NCBI GenBank assembly: GCA_020073205.1
Contig: JAIQFR010000019.1
Span: forward strand, 1 to 54,278
DNA from: Terriglobia bacterium
Lineage (GTDB): Bacteria > Acidobacteriota > Polarisedimenticolia > Polarisedimenticolales > JAIQFR01
Direction of reading: 5' to 3'
Length of the DNA stretch: 54,278 nt
The notes under the pieces were generated by a model. The model did not search any database. It was not told the DNA's origin and saw only the letters and a list, made by a program, of their open reading frames with translations. The position numbers and the translations under genes are program-made. Shown piece after piece: positions 20,640-29,983 of the stretch; within the stretch, counting starts at the first letter, position 1, and every line of letters starts with the position of its first letter.

Positions 20640-20974
20640 CGGGGTGCGCGACGGTCCCCCGGACCTGGATCGAGTGCCTCACGTGCGGTTCGTGTCTCGA
20701 ATCCGAGACGGCTAGACAGGAAGCCGCAAAAGTTGGTCAAGCGTCGCCCCTTCTAGCACTTCCGCCGACGGGGCGCCGGGCCGTGCCTCGGTAACGAGAC
20801 ATCGGCGCTATCCGGCCTTCGAGCGCCTCGTATCGTAAGCCGTTGACTCACAGCGAGTTGAACCCGGTGAACGCCTGCACTCGCCTCCGGCGCCGCTCTT
20901 GCGATGGACACTTCCTGCCCGATGCGAATCCTCTCGAGGCACGGGTCGAGACGCAGGGCCGAAGGAGGTGCGGG
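20640..20974. other. Intergenic region without a recognised gene
   Basis: No convincing gene. A 6-bp perfect stem with a 4-nt loop lies at 20694-20709 (GTCTCG, AATC, CGAGAC), some 55 nt after the methyltransferase stop. It has no following T-run, so it is a weak terminator candidate at best. An ORF can be read from 20843 into the next gene, but its first 44 residues look random. Confidence 0.4.
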
Positions 20975-21475
20975 ATGTTCGAACGGCGATGGTTCCCCGA
21001 CGCCCGGGGACGGACGCTCGCGATCGCGATCGCGGCGCTCGCCGCGGCGTCCCTTCTCACGACCGGAGCCGCGTCAGCCGGCTCCGGCGGAGGCTGCATC
21101 CGCGTGGACGTGGACCAGCCCGTCCGGCTGCCGGACGGCAACGTCTATCCCGCGGGTGTGCTCACCCTGTGCGACACGGCGGAACTCTCGCCGGTCGCGA
21201 CGCTCCACAAGACGTACGTGAACGGCCGTCCGATCGGGATCCTGGTGAGTCGCAGGCGCGCCAACGAGACCAAGGGCGCCGAGCCTCCCGTGGTCGTGTT
21301 CCAGCGCGACCGCGGCGCCCTCGATCTCGTCGGTTACGTCCTGCCCGCACCGCGCCGGAGCGGGGTCACGTACGTGCTGAGCGCGAGCGTGGACATGCCG
21401 CTCGAGGGGGACCACCTGGCGTCGTCCTCGGGGCTTTCGGGCTCGCTCGTGGTCCTCGCCGCCGGCATGCGTTGA
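20975..21475 (+). CDS. Exported protein of unknown function
   Basis: 166 residues with a typical signal peptide (positively charged start, hydrophobic core at about 15-33, GAASA cleavage region near 36-40) and a mature part rich in beta-strand alternation starting GGGCIRVDVDQPVRLPDG. The start at 20975 is favoured by GAAGGAGGTG about 5 nt upstream, one of the best ribosome-binding sites in the window. No family is recognised. It stands alone: the upstream gap is 335 nt and the downstream gene is convergent. Confidence 0.65.
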   Translation: MFERRWFPDARGRTLAIAIAALAAASLLTTGAASAGSGGGCIRVDVDQPVRLPDGNVYPAGVLTLCDTAELSPVATLHKTYVNGRPIGILVSRRRANETKGAEPPVVVFQRDRGALDLVGYVLPAPRRSGVTYVLSASVDMPLEGDHLASSSGLSGSLVVLAAGMR

Positions 21476-21683
21476 GGGCCGAGGTTTCATCCCGCTCCTC
21501 CCCCGGGGGGCGCGGCGGGGCGGCCGAGAGACGGTGGCCGCCACAGGCGTCGGACCGTGGCTCGAGGAGCAAGCGACTCGAGGAGCGCCACAGGTCGATC
21601 GGGTCCGCCGCGCCGCGCCCCCCTGTCCGTTTCACCGACGCACGTCCAGGGAATCGTCCCCGCACGGTAGGGCGCCGAGCCCG

Positions 21684-22103
21684 CTACTCCTCGCCGCGCG
21701 CGGCGCGGTCCCGCTTCACGCGGCTCCTTCGCCGCTTCTCTTCGAGGCGGCGCGCCTTGTCCGCCGCCGAGACCCGCGCCTTCGCCCTCGGCTTCGGTCG
21801 CCTAAGCGCCGCGCGGAGCAGTTGGGCGAATCGCAGGACGGCGGCATCCCGGTTCGCCGTCTGGCTCCTCGTCGTCTGGCAGACCACCCGGAGCACGCCC
21901 GCGCGGCTCACCCGCGTGGCGAGCCGCGCCGCGACCCTGGCCTTCTGCTCGGGCGTGAGGCTCGGCGACCCCGCGACGTCGAAGAGGAGCGTCACGCGGG
22001 TGGCCACCTTGTTCACGTTCTGGCCTCCCGGGCCGCCGCTCCGCGAGAACACGTACCTCACCTCGTCGTCCGGGATCGCGAGGCCTCCCTCGATCTCGAT
22101 CAC
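21684..22103 (-). CDS. arfB: Alternative ribosome-rescue factor ArfB (peptidyl-tRNA hydrolase)
   Basis: 139 residues, matching E. coli ArfB/YaeJ (140). The release-factor-like GGQ motif is in FSRSGGPGGQNVNKVATRV (about residues 20-38), followed by the basic C-terminal tail (KRRRSRVKRDR) that enters the empty mRNA channel of stalled ribosomes. The start is GTG at 22103, overlapping the stop of the MFS gene (GTGA). It hydrolyses peptidyl-tRNA on ribosomes stalled without a stop codon. Confidence 0.9.
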   Translation of the reverse strand: MIEIEGGLAIPDDEVRYVFSRSGGPGGQNVNKVATRVTLLFDVAGSPSLTPEQKARVAARLATRVSRAGVLRVVCQTTRSQTANRDAAVLRFAQLLRAALRRPKPRAKARVSAADKARRLEEKRRRSRVKRDRAARGEE

Positions 22104-23341
22104 CGCTCGCCTCTCGGCACGAAGGGCAGGAGGATCGTCGCGAGGGCGGCCAGCGCCGCCCCGAACCCGAACGCGGTCGCGGGCCCCGCGGCGCTCCAGA
22201 TCCAACCGAACAGCACGCTGGCGGGAAGCGCGGCGAGGCCGATCGCGCCGTGGTAGATGCCGTAGGCCGTGCCGCGGCGCTCGCTTCTCACGAGGTCGGC
22301 CACCAGGGCCTTCTCCGCTCCTTCGGTCATCCCGTAGTAGAGACCGTATGCGACGAACAGCGCGCAGTACTCCCCCACCGTCGTCGCCGCCGCCATGCCG
22401 AGGTACACGAGGGCGTACGCGGTCCACCCCGCGACGATCACGCCACGCCGCCCGAGCCGGTCGGAGAGGATCCCTCCCGGGAGACTGAACGCGATCTTCG
22501 AGAGGTGGAGCGCCACCCAGAGCGCGATCGCGGAACCCGTACCGAGCCCGAACCGGATCTGCCCGTGGAGCAGCAGGAAGAGGTCCGAGCTGTTGCCGAG
22601 GGCGAAGAGGGTCGTGACCGCGACGAAGCCGTAGAGCCTCGGAGGAAGGTCCCGCCAGCTACCGGGGGGCCGCGCGGGATCGGCGCGGTCCCTCGCGACC
22701 TCGCGGACACCGAGCAGGAGCGAGCCCAGCGCGAAGAGTCCGGGCACGAGGGCGAGCGCGAACACCCAGCGCAGCGCCCTCATCTCGCCGGGCGCAACAC
22801 CCGCGGCGCTCCCCCAAGCCGCGCGCCCGAGAAACCCCCAGAGGATCGCGGACGCGGCGACCGGGCCGAGGACCGCCCCCGCGTGGTCCATCGCGCGGTG
22901 GAAGCTGAAGGCGAGCCCGCGGTGACCGGGGTCGACCGAGTCCCCCACGATCGCGTCCCGCGGCGACGTCCTGATCCCCTTCCCGACCCGGTCGGCGAAG
23001 CGGAGCCCGACCACGTGCCAGGCCGCCGCGGCGATCGACATCAGGGGGCGGCAGACCGTGGAGAGACCGTAGCCGAGCACCACGAGCGCCTTCCGGCGTC
23101 CGAGAGCGTCGCTCACCCGGCCCGACACCAGCTTCAGGAGGCTCGCGGCGGTCTCGGCGGTCCCCTCCATCAGGCCGACCCACACCGCCGCGGTCCCCAC
23201 GGGGGCGAGTCCGGTGATGAAGGTGGGGAGCAAGGGGTAGATCATCTCGCTGGAGAAGTCGGTGAAGAAGCTGACGATGCCGAGCGCCAGCACGTTGCCG
23301 CGCAAAGCGGCGCGCCAGGAGGAGGAAGCACCGTGGGCCAC
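22100..23341 (-). CDS. MFS transporter
   Basis: 413 residues with about twelve predicted hydrophobic segments. The first cytoplasmic loop has the MFS motif GRVSDALGRRKALVV, and the matching loop in the second half is GGILSDRLGRRGVIVAG. The RVGKGIRTSPRDAIVGDS segment resembles a group of uncharacterised bacterial MFS permeases, so the substrate cannot be stated. It is translationally coupled to arfB and lies 10 nt downstream of the DUF4388 gene's stop, so all three minus-strand genes may be one operon. Confidence 0.85.
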   Translation of the reverse strand: MAHGASSSWRAALRGNVLALGIVSFFTDFSSEMIYPLLPTFITGLAPVGTAAVWVGLMEGTAETAASLLKLVSGRVSDALGRRKALVVLGYGLSTVCRPLMSIAAAAWHVVGLRFADRVGKGIRTSPRDAIVGDSVDPGHRGLAFSFHRAMDHAGAVLGPVAASAILWGFLGRAAWGSAAGVAPGEMRALRWVFALALVPGLFALGSLLLGVREVARDRADPARPPGSWRDLPPRLYGFVAVTTLFALGNSSDLFLLLHGQIRFGLGTGSAIALWVALHLSKIAFSLPGGILSDRLGRRGVIVAGWTAYALVYLGMAAATTVGEYCALFVAYGLYYGMTEGAEKALVADLVRSERRGTAYGIYHGAIGLAALPASVLFGWIWSAAGPATAFGFGAALAALATILLPFVPRGER

Positions 23342-23351
23342 GGACGGAATG

Positions 23352-24542
23352 CTACAACGAGCCGGCGAGCGCGGGCTTGCGGAGCTCGATCAGTCCGCGT
23401 TCCAGCATGCTCTTCAGGGCCTGGAGCACCTCGATCTCCCGCATCGGCGCGAGCCACAGGACCGTCCTGACGTCGCTCCGCCCATCGAGCAGGCTGGTGA
23501 GATACGACTCGGTGGGGGAGAGAGGCTCGCCCGCGAGCTCCGCCGCCGAGCGCTTGAGGCACGGGACCTTCGACGGATCGAGGACCCGGAACGCGCTCTC
23601 GCGGCAGGCGCCCTCCGCCTTGCCGACCAACTCCCGGAGCGTGGGGTCGCCCGGGTGGTCGCGGTACGCGGCGGCGAGGATCGCGAGCGCGGCCTCGGGC
23701 TCGTTCCGCGAGAGGAGGCGCAGGGCCACGGCGATCTCGCCGCCCAGACCCGTGTCGCTCTCGGTGCCATCGGCGGGCGTCGCCTTCGCCGAGGGCTTCG
23801 CGACGGCCGGCGGTTGCCGGACCTCCGGGGTCCGTCCTGCCGAGCCTGCGACCTCCACGAGACCGACCCGGAGCAGCTGGAAGAGGAGCTTGAGGACGAA
23901 GTACTCGGACGCGTGCGCGTGGAGCGACAGCTCCTCCAGCGTCCGGTGACCGTCCACGGAGGCGTAGATCGCGTTGGCGGCCTTGTGGCTGGTCACTTCC
24001 GGCGGCGCCGTCTTTCCCGTCCTGCGAAGGACGATCGAGGGATTGTCGAACACGCCTCGCATACGCTTCATCTCGTCGAAGCGCCTCATGCCGTGGAGAA
24101 GAACGTCCTCGACCCTGAGGTCGACCTCGATCAAACCGGGGTCGGGCGGCGCGCCGTCGATGAACCGGAACGCGGCGTCCGGCCAGTCGAACAGGCCGTA
24201 GATGGTCTCCTCCGCCTTTTCCGCGACGTGGCGGAGCAGCTCGTCTCGCGAGATCGCGCCCATGGCGACCAGGATGTCCCCCAGGTTCTCGCGCTTGACC
24301 TGCTGGCGCTCGAGCCCCTCCTTGAGCTGCGCCGCGGTAATCTTCCCTCGTGAGAGGAGGAACTGGCCGAGGAGCGACGGCGGGTCCTCGGACGAGCAGC
24401 CGATCAGGCTCCCGTTGCGGAAGTGGATCCGCTTGACGTGCTTGTTGCGCTCGAGCTCCAGCGCGCCGGTCTTGGCGGACTGCCCCGCCCACTGGAGCAG
24501 GTCGGACAGCGAGATGCTGGAAAGGTCGCCGAAAAGCGCCAT
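23352..24542 (-). CDS. DUF4388 domain protein with GspE-N-like region
   Basis: 396 residues. Residues 1 to about 60 (MALFGDLSSISLSDLLQW and following) are a DUF4388/PatA-type N-terminal domain. Residues about 60-110 (LGQFLLSRGKITAAQL to GAISRDELLRHV) resemble the MshEN/GspE N-terminal c-di-GMP-binding fold. A second DUF4388-like part and a Pro/Ala-rich linker lead to a helical C-terminal region. Such proteins are common in Myxococcota and Acidobacteriota and are thought to act in signalling or motility. The ATG at 24542 is favoured because family similarity begins exactly there. First gene of a possible operon with the MFS transporter and arfB. Confidence 0.72.
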   Translation of the reverse strand: MALFGDLSSISLSDLLQWAGQSAKTGALELERNKHVKRIHFRNGSLIGCSSEDPPSLLGQFLLSRGKITAAQLKEGLERQQVKRENLGDILVAMGAISRDELLRHVAEKAEETIYGLFDWPDAAFRFIDGAPPDPGLIEVDLRVEDVLLHGMRRFDEMKRMRGVFDNPSIVLRRTGKTAPPEVTSHKAANAIYASVDGHRTLEELSLHAHASEYFVLKLLFQLLRVGLVEVAGSAGRTPEVRQPPAVAKPSAKATPADGTESDTGLGGEIAVALRLLSRNEPEAALAILAAAYRDHPGDPTLRELVGKAEGACRESAFRVLDPSKVPCLKRSAAELAGEPLSPTESYLTSLLDGRSDVRTVLWLAPMREIEVLQALKSMLERGLIELRKPALAGSL

Positions 24543-24686
24543 GGCGTGCTCCGCCTGAGGTAAACCTAGGCTTGGGGAGGCCGCCGTCAAGCCCGCGACG
24601 GCCTGTCGGCGATTTCGGCACCCGCCGACGGCCCCGTCGCCGCGCCTCCTCGGCGGCGGCTTGAGCGGTTCTTTGCCTGTGCGAGA

Positions 24687-25844
24687 ATGGGTCCCATGTT
24701 CTCGGCCAGAGTCCCTGGCGATCTCCGCCCGAACGCGATCGCCCGAGTGCGCCGCGAGGGGGAGGTCTCGTTCGACCTCACGGTGTCGAACCCGACCCAG
24801 TGCGGGATCGCGTACCCGGGGACGCTCATGGCGCCGCTCGCCCGTCCTGCGGCCCTCGCGTACCGGCCCGAGGCGCTGGGGAACGAGGGCGCGCGTCGCG
24901 CGATCGCGGCCGACTACCGGCGGCATGGCGTGGAGGTGGATCAACGGCGAATCGTGATCACCTCATCGTCGAGCGAGTCCTACGCGTTCCTCTTCAAGCT
25001 CCTGTGCGACCCCGGCGACGCGGTGATGATCCCCGCCCCTTCCTACCCTCTCTTCGAGCACCTCGCCGCCCTCGACGGCGTGCGCGCCCTCCCCTACCGC
25101 CTCGACCCGGGAGACGGCTGGCGGCCCTCGCTGCCGGGAGATCTTCCGGAGCGGACGCGGGCCGTGATCGCCGTCCACCCGAACAACCCGACCGGCTCCT
25201 ACGTCGAGCCCTCCGCGGCAACCTCGCTGGCTCTCGCGTGCATGCGTAACGGGACGGCGCTGATTGCGGACGAGGTGTTCCTCGATTACCCGCTGGTGCG
25301 TGCCGTCGCGGCGCCGACGTTCGCCGTGCGCGGCGACGTCCTCACGTTCACGCTGGGCGGGGTGTCGAAATCCCTCGGGCTGCCGCAGCTCAAGCTCTCC
25401 TGGATCGTGGTGAGCGGTCCGGACGAGGCCGTCGAGGAAGCGCTCCGCCGCCTCGAGTTCATCGCGGACAATTATCTCTCGGTGGGAACGCCGGTCCAGC
25501 TCGCGCTTCCCCTCCTGCTGATCGAGGCCGCGCCGGTGAGGGACGCGATCCTGGACCGCTGCCGCCGCAACCTCGGCGCCCTCCGCGCCGCTGCCTCGTC
25601 GGTCCCGGCGGTCTCCGTTCCGGCGCCGCAGGGCGGCTGGAGCGCGGTCCTGCGGTTCCCGTCCACCATCGGCGAGGAGGCGCTCGCTCTCGAGCTGCTG
25701 CAGCAGGACGGCGTCGCCGTCCACCCGGGGTACTTCTTCGACTTCCCCGGCGACGGGTACGTGGTCGTGAGCCTCCTGCCGGAGCCGGGCGCGTTCGCGG
25801 AGGGCACGCGGCTCCTCCTTCGTCGTATCGCGTCGAAGGTGTAA
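24687..25844 (+). CDS. PLP-dependent aminotransferase, class I/II
   Basis: 385 residues of fold-type I aminotransferase. It shows the HPNNPTGSYVE motif, the IADEVFLDYPL segment with the Asp that contacts the pyridine nitrogen, and the Schiff-base Lys in TLGGVSKSLGLPQLKLSW. The substrate cannot be named: it belongs to the broad aspartate/alanine/histidinol-phosphate group. Two ATGs (24687 and 24696) compete; neither has a strong Shine-Dalgarno and the message may be nearly leaderless. Divergent from the DUF4388 gene. Confidence 0.85.
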   Translation: MGPMFSARVPGDLRPNAIARVRREGEVSFDLTVSNPTQCGIAYPGTLMAPLARPAALAYRPEALGNEGARRAIAADYRRHGVEVDQRRIVITSSSSESYAFLFKLLCDPGDAVMIPAPSYPLFEHLAALDGVRALPYRLDPGDGWRPSLPGDLPERTRAVIAVHPNNPTGSYVEPSAATSLALACMRNGTALIADEVFLDYPLVRAVAAPTFAVRGDVLTFTLGGVSKSLGLPQLKLSWIVVSGPDEAVEEALRRLEFIADNYLSVGTPVQLALPLLLIEAAPVRDAILDRCRRNLGALRAAASSVPAVSVPAPQGGWSAVLRFPSTIGEEALALELLQQDGVAVHPGYFFDFPGDGYVVVSLLPEPGAFAEGTRLLLRRIASKV

Positions 25845-25885
25845 GCTGCCCGCGCGGCCCGGCGGGACCGCGCCGAGGAGACCCG

Positions 25886-26692
25886 ATGCGGAACCGCTCG
25901 CTCCTTAGGTCCATCGTGATCGCCGCGCTCGCGCTCCTCGCGCTGGCGCCGCACCCGGCCCGCGCCGCCGAGCCCGCCCCTCGCCAGTCGGAGACGCTCC
26001 CGTTCGACGCGGACACCATCGATCGGAGCTGGTTCGACCTCTCGATGAGCTATCGCAAGCTCGAGGACTCCGACACGAGCCGAAAGGGAAGCGACCTGGT
26101 CCTCGACGGGCGAGCGGCCTGGTCCTTCACGCCCAGCGTCGAGCTGGGCGTCGCGGGGAGCTACGTTTCGCGGGACTTCGACGACCGGGAGCTGGGGAGC
26201 CCGTCGGGGCTGGGGGACACGCTGGGCTGGGCGAAGTACCGGTTCCCCGGGGCCGGCAGCGCGGTGTTCAGCGTGGGCGGCTTCGCCTCGGTCCCCACGG
26301 GCGACGAGGAGGATTTCCTCGGGACCGGGAACCTCGAGGGCGGAGTGTTCTTCTCCGGCGGCGTGCGCACGCGGGGGGACGGGTTCGTGCAAGCCCACGT
26401 CGGGGTCCGGTGGAACCGCGACTTCGACAACCGGCTCGTGCACCTCGACGCGAAGAACTCGATCCTGGCGGGATTCGGCGGCGTCTACGAGGCCGCCTCG
26501 GGGATCGAGGTGTTCTCCTCGCTCCTCCTCGAGACGAGCCGGTACGAAGGAGGCGACGACACCGTCCGCCTGACCGGAGGCGCCCGGTGGACCCTTTCCA
26601 CGAGCTGGCGAGTCCAGGTCCTCGCGTCCGCCGGTCTCACGGATGCCGCGCCGCGCCTCTCGCTCGGTGCCGGAGTCGTCTGGGCACGCTGA
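25886..26692 (+). CDS. Outer-membrane beta-barrel protein
   Basis: 268 residues with a signal peptide (hydrophobic 8-24, HPARAA cleavage site) and a mature part made of alternating amphipathic strands with aromatic residues at strand ends, as in small outer-membrane barrels (SYRKLEDSDTS, AWSFTPSVELGVAGSYV, GGVRTRGDGFVQAHVGVRWNR). It ends in VVWAR rather than a canonical terminal Phe. GAGGAG lies 6 nt before the ATG. It starts 41 nt after the aminotransferase and may be cotranscribed. Function unknown; it is evidence for a Gram-negative envelope. Confidence 0.7.
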   Translation: MRNRSLLRSIVIAALALLALAPHPARAAEPAPRQSETLPFDADTIDRSWFDLSMSYRKLEDSDTSRKGSDLVLDGRAAWSFTPSVELGVAGSYVSRDFDDRELGSPSGLGDTLGWAKYRFPGAGSAVFSVGGFASVPTGDEEDFLGTGNLEGGVFFSGGVRTRGDGFVQAHVGVRWNRDFDNRLVHLDAKNSILAGFGGVYEAASGIEVFSSLLLETSRYEGGDDTVRLTGGARWTLSTSWRVQVLASAGLTDAAPRLSLGAGVVWAR

Positions 26693-26694
26693 CC

Positions 26695-28263
26695 CTACTC
26701 GAAGTGCTCGAGGCCGGGCCAGGCGTCCCTGAGGGACACTCGCGGACGCGTCGCCACCCAGATCGGCATGCCGTCCTGATAGCAGAACTCGCAGCGGAAG
26801 GTCGCGGCCTGCTCCACGTCCGTGAACAGGCGTTCGAGGTCGGTTCGCGAGGTGCCGAGCGCGATGACGACCCGCGGCGGAGGGCCGCCCGGTCCCCACA
26901 GGAAGTATTGGTTGTGGGCCGAGATCACGCGGGGCACTCCCCTCGCGGGGCCGAAGAACTCGAGCGATCCCGCATAGGCGTAGTCGCCGGCCAGCACGGC
27001 GGCCTGGTCGCGGCCCTCGGGCGGTAGCGTCCGAGCGACGGCGGCAACGGCGTCGGCGAGGTCCTCCCAGCCGAGGCTGTCGGCTGCCCACTGGGGAAGC
27101 GCGTTGTGCCTCTGCAGCTCGACCTGCGGATTGAGATGGAGCACGCGCGCGTAGGTCGCCAGCGCGTGAGGAGGGATGAGCGGCAGCGTGAGCGGGGCGA
27201 AGACGGCGACGCTCACCGCGCAGGCCGCGACCACGGCGACCCGCGCCGGCCGCCGTCCCCACCTTTCGAACACCACGGCGCCGGCGGCGAAGAGCATCGG
27301 ATACGCGCCCGCGATCCGGTCCGGGCGGCTCGTGGGCACCAGGAGGGTCAGCGCAAACAGCATTCCGAAGGTCCAACCCAGGACCCTCCACGGCCTCCCC
27401 TCCCGGTCCAGCAGGTAGAACCGCAGCCCAAGCAGCCAGAGCGGCATCGTCACCGGGTTCATGAACAGCACCTGATCGAGAGCCGCCCGGAGCGACGAGG
27501 TGGGGACGTTCTTGACGGTCTCCGCAGCCCGGTAGAACTGAAGCGAGATCCAATCGTGGCGGACTTCCCAGACGAGGTTTGGCAGGAAGAGGAGGAACGC
27601 GACGAGGAGACCGAGCCACGGCCACGGCTCGCGGAGCCGCTCCCGCAAGGGGCTGGCGAGGACGGCGATCGCCAGCGCCGCGACGAAGACGGCCGTCGTG
27701 TGCTTGTTCTCGAGGCCGAGACCCGCGATGCCGCCCAGAACCAGCCACCATCGCGGATCGGCTCCCGCCGCCAGCGCCAGGACGAGGTCCGCCGACGCCG
27801 TCCACACGAGGATCTCGAAAGGGTTCGTCGAGAAGAACCCGAACAGGACCAGGAGGCCAGGGGCGACCGCGACCGCGAGCGCCGCGAGCGTCTGGGCGAA
27901 CTTCCCTCCCCCGAGCCTGAAGGCCATCCGCCCCGTGAGGAACACGGTCGCCGCCCCCGCGACCGCCGCGGGGAGCCGGATCGCCGGCAGCGAGTCTCCC
28001 AGGATCGCGCGGACTCCGCGAAGGAGCAGCGGCGCAAGGGGGGGATGGTCCACGAAGCCGAAGCCGAGCCGTTTCGAGCAGGCGATGTAGTAGAACTCGT
28101 CGTTGAAGTAGCCGTACGCGTGGAACCCGTTGAGCCCGACCTCGACCAGCAGATGGCCCAGCGCGACGGCGAGAAGCGCGCCGAGAGCGAGATGTGCGGG
28201 CGGCGCGACGGCCCCCGCGCCCGCGTCTCCGCGGGCCGCGCGACTCCACGGGGAACGGGTCAT
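26695..28263 (-). CDS. Glycosyltransferase family 39-like membrane protein
   Basis: 522 residues, polytopic. The first periplasmic loop GYFNDEFYYIACSKRLGFG has the acidic pair expected of GT39/PMT_2 (ArnT-like) lipid-linked sugar transferases, followed by the FVDHPPLAPLLLR segment common to this family and about ten hydrophobic segments. The soluble C-terminal part (about 400-522) contains NQYFLWGPGGPPPRVV. The probable role is transfer of a sugar from a polyprenyl-phosphate donor to an envelope acceptor. The ATG at 28263 is chosen; a TTG 36 nt upstream is also in frame. Its stop is 2 nt from the convergent barrel-protein stop. Confidence 0.8.
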   Translation of the reverse strand: MTRSPWSRAARGDAGAGAVAPPAHLALGALLAVALGHLLVEVGLNGFHAYGYFNDEFYYIACSKRLGFGFVDHPPLAPLLLRGVRAILGDSLPAIRLPAAVAGAATVFLTGRMAFRLGGGKFAQTLAALAVAVAPGLLVLFGFFSTNPFEILVWTASADLVLALAAGADPRWWLVLGGIAGLGLENKHTTAVFVAALAIAVLASPLRERLREPWPWLGLLVAFLLFLPNLVWEVRHDWISLQFYRAAETVKNVPTSSLRAALDQVLFMNPVTMPLWLLGLRFYLLDREGRPWRVLGWTFGMLFALTLLVPTSRPDRIAGAYPMLFAAGAVVFERWGRRPARVAVVAACAVSVAVFAPLTLPLIPPHALATYARVLHLNPQVELQRHNALPQWAADSLGWEDLADAVAAVARTLPPEGRDQAAVLAGDYAYAGSLEFFGPARGVPRVISAHNQYFLWGPGGPPPRVVIALGTSRTDLERLFTDVEQAATFRCEFCYQDGMPIWVATRPRVSLRDAWPGLEHFE

Positions 28264-28317
28264 TCCACCGAGCTTGGAGCCGTGCGGAGGTGAAGTCAAG
28301 GATCGGCAGGATGCGCG

Positions 28318-29502
28318 TCACAACCTCCGCCGGACGACCTCGGCGACCTCGGCGTCGGACAGCGCGATCGGGTTGGTCTTCATGCTTCCGCCGCGGCTGT
28401 CGGCCACGATGTGCGGCAGATCGGCCTCGCCGACGCCGAAGGCGCCGAGTCGCGGAAGGTCGAGACGGTCGGTCCATTCTCGGAGGAGCCTCGCAAGCGC
28501 CTCGGGGCCGCGGTCGACGTCCTCGGCCGCGCCGGCCAGGATCGCGTGGGCACGCGCGTACTTTCCGAGCGCCGCGCACTCCGGCTCCCGTCGGCGCATC
28601 GCCTCCACGTTGACCTCGACCGCCGCCGCGACCAGGGTCCCGCACACGACGCCGTGCGGAATCGGGAAGAACGCTCCCAGCGGCGAGGCCACGCCGTGCA
28701 CCGACCCGAGCCCCGTCTGGGCCAGCACGATTCCCGAGAGAAGCGACGCGTATGCCATCCGGGAGCGCGCGGTTCGAAGCTCTCCCGTCCCGTCGTGCCA
28801 CGGCAGCAAGCCGTCCCGGACCGCGGCGAGTCCGCTCACCGCCAGGGCGTCGGTGAGCGAATTCGCTCGGCTCGAGACGTATCCCTCGAGGAGCTGCGTC
28901 AGCGCGTCCATGCCGTCGGCGGCGACGAGACGAGGTGGACAGCTCTCGAGCAGGAGAGGATCCACCACCGCCCAGCGCGCCGTGAGATCGTCGTGGCGGA
29001 ACGAGCGCTTGAAGCCTCTCTCCCCTCGGACGCTGAGCACCGAGTTCTTCGTCGCCTCCGTCCCCGTTCCCGCGGTGGTCGGGACCGCGACGAACGGGAG
29101 CGACGGGCCGGCGTAGGGAACGCCTCGCCCGGCCCCCTCGAGGTGGTCCATGACCGACCGGCCGCCGGGCAGCAAGCCGGCGATCGCCTTGGCCGCGTCG
29201 AGGACGCTTCCTCCGCCGACGCCCAGGACCGCGTCGTGACCCGCGCCGCGGAACCGGGAGACGGCCTCGTCCACGAGCGCCGGTGAAGGCTCCCCCGAGA
29301 CCTCCATTTCCTCCCACGAGGTGCCGAGCGCGGTCAGGTTTTCCGCGAGCGGAGGCCAATAGCGGGACCCGCGAAAAGACCTCGCACCCCGCACCAGCAG
29401 CAGCCGGCGCCCGTACGACGCCAGGATGCCGGGGACGCGGGACAGCGAGCCCTCGCCGAACGCGATCGCCGGCAGCTTCGCGATCTCGAAGGAAGGCGTC
29501 AC
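28318..29502 (-). CDS. Iron-containing (group III) alcohol dehydrogenase
   Basis: 394 residues. The NAD-binding region has GVGGGSVLDAAKAIAG, the family signature AVPTTAGTGTEATKNSV follows, and metal-binding His residues appear in GSVHGVASPLGAFFPIPHG. It oxidises an alcohol or reduces an aldehyde/ketone with NAD(P). The start is GTG at 29502, overlapping the TGA of the LsrG-like gene (GTGA), with another GTG one codon earlier. The pairing with an LsrG-like protein suggests metabolism of a small (phospho)sugar-like carbonyl compound, but the substrate is unknown. Confidence 0.85.
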   Translation of the reverse strand: MTPSFEIAKLPAIAFGEGSLSRVPGILASYGRRLLLVRGARSFRGSRYWPPLAENLTALGTSWEEMEVSGEPSPALVDEAVSRFRGAGHDAVLGVGGGSVLDAAKAIAGLLPGGRSVMDHLEGAGRGVPYAGPSLPFVAVPTTAGTGTEATKNSVLSVRGERGFKRSFRHDDLTARWAVVDPLLLESCPPRLVAADGMDALTQLLEGYVSSRANSLTDALAVSGLAAVRDGLLPWHDGTGELRTARSRMAYASLLSGIVLAQTGLGSVHGVASPLGAFFPIPHGVVCGTLVAAAVEVNVEAMRRREPECAALGKYARAHAILAGAAEDVDRGPEALARLLREWTDRLDLPRLGAFGVGEADLPHIVADSRGGSMKTNPIALSDAEVAEVVRRRL

Positions 29503-29807
29503 CACCGCCCGGGGTCCTCGGGCGCGAGCGCCCGGTAGTTCTTCCCCTCGCGCGGCGCCGCCATCCAAGCCTCCACGGTCCTTCGCCAGGCGAGGTAGTG
29601 CGGCGTCCTCTTGTGAGCGGCCGCGTCGTCCGAGGTGCGGAAGACCTCGTAGAGCACGAAGCGCGTCGGGTCGTCCTCGGATTGGAGGACGTCGAACCGC
29701 AGGTTCCCGGGCTCCTTCACCGAACCGTCGTGATTCTCACGAATCGCGGCGATGAACTCGTCGACCCGATCAGGCTTGACGCGAACGTGCACCAGCGTGA
29801 CGTGCAT
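29499..29807 (-). CDS. LsrG-like antibiotic-biosynthesis-monooxygenase-fold protein
   Basis: 102 residues of ferredoxin-like ABM fold. MHVTLVHVRVKPDRVDEFI, GNLRFDVLQSEDDPTRFVLYE and HKRTPHYLAWR resemble LsrG, the isomerase that processes phospho-AI-2. No lsrK or lsrF homologue is nearby, and the ribose-type transporter some 5 kb further along is a separate transcript, so an AI-2 role is only a possibility. GAGGAGG lies 6 nt before the ATG. Translationally coupled to the iron alcohol dehydrogenase. Confidence 0.75.
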   Translation of the reverse strand: MHVTLVHVRVKPDRVDEFIAAIRENHDGSVKEPGNLRFDVLQSEDDPTRFVLYEVFRTSDDAAAHKRTPHYLAWRRTVEAWMAAPREGKNYRALAPEDPGRW

Positions 29808-29983
29808 TCGGACCTCCTCGCGATCTCGGCGCCCCGGGCCTCTGCCGGAGTTTAGTACGCCGGGACGCCGGCGGGAGGGAGGTCGTCCGAAACTCCTTGC
29901 CTGAACGGCGGTATGCTCGTATCGGGTCAGGATCGGGGCTTGTTTCGGGCTCGGCGGAAACCGGGCCCAGGTCCGGGGCGGCC

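Noticed and set aside
20640-20900. tRNA-like T-arm sequence (GGTTCAACTC on the minus strand)
   Set aside because: The flanking stem bases do not pair and no acceptor or anticodon arm can be drawn.
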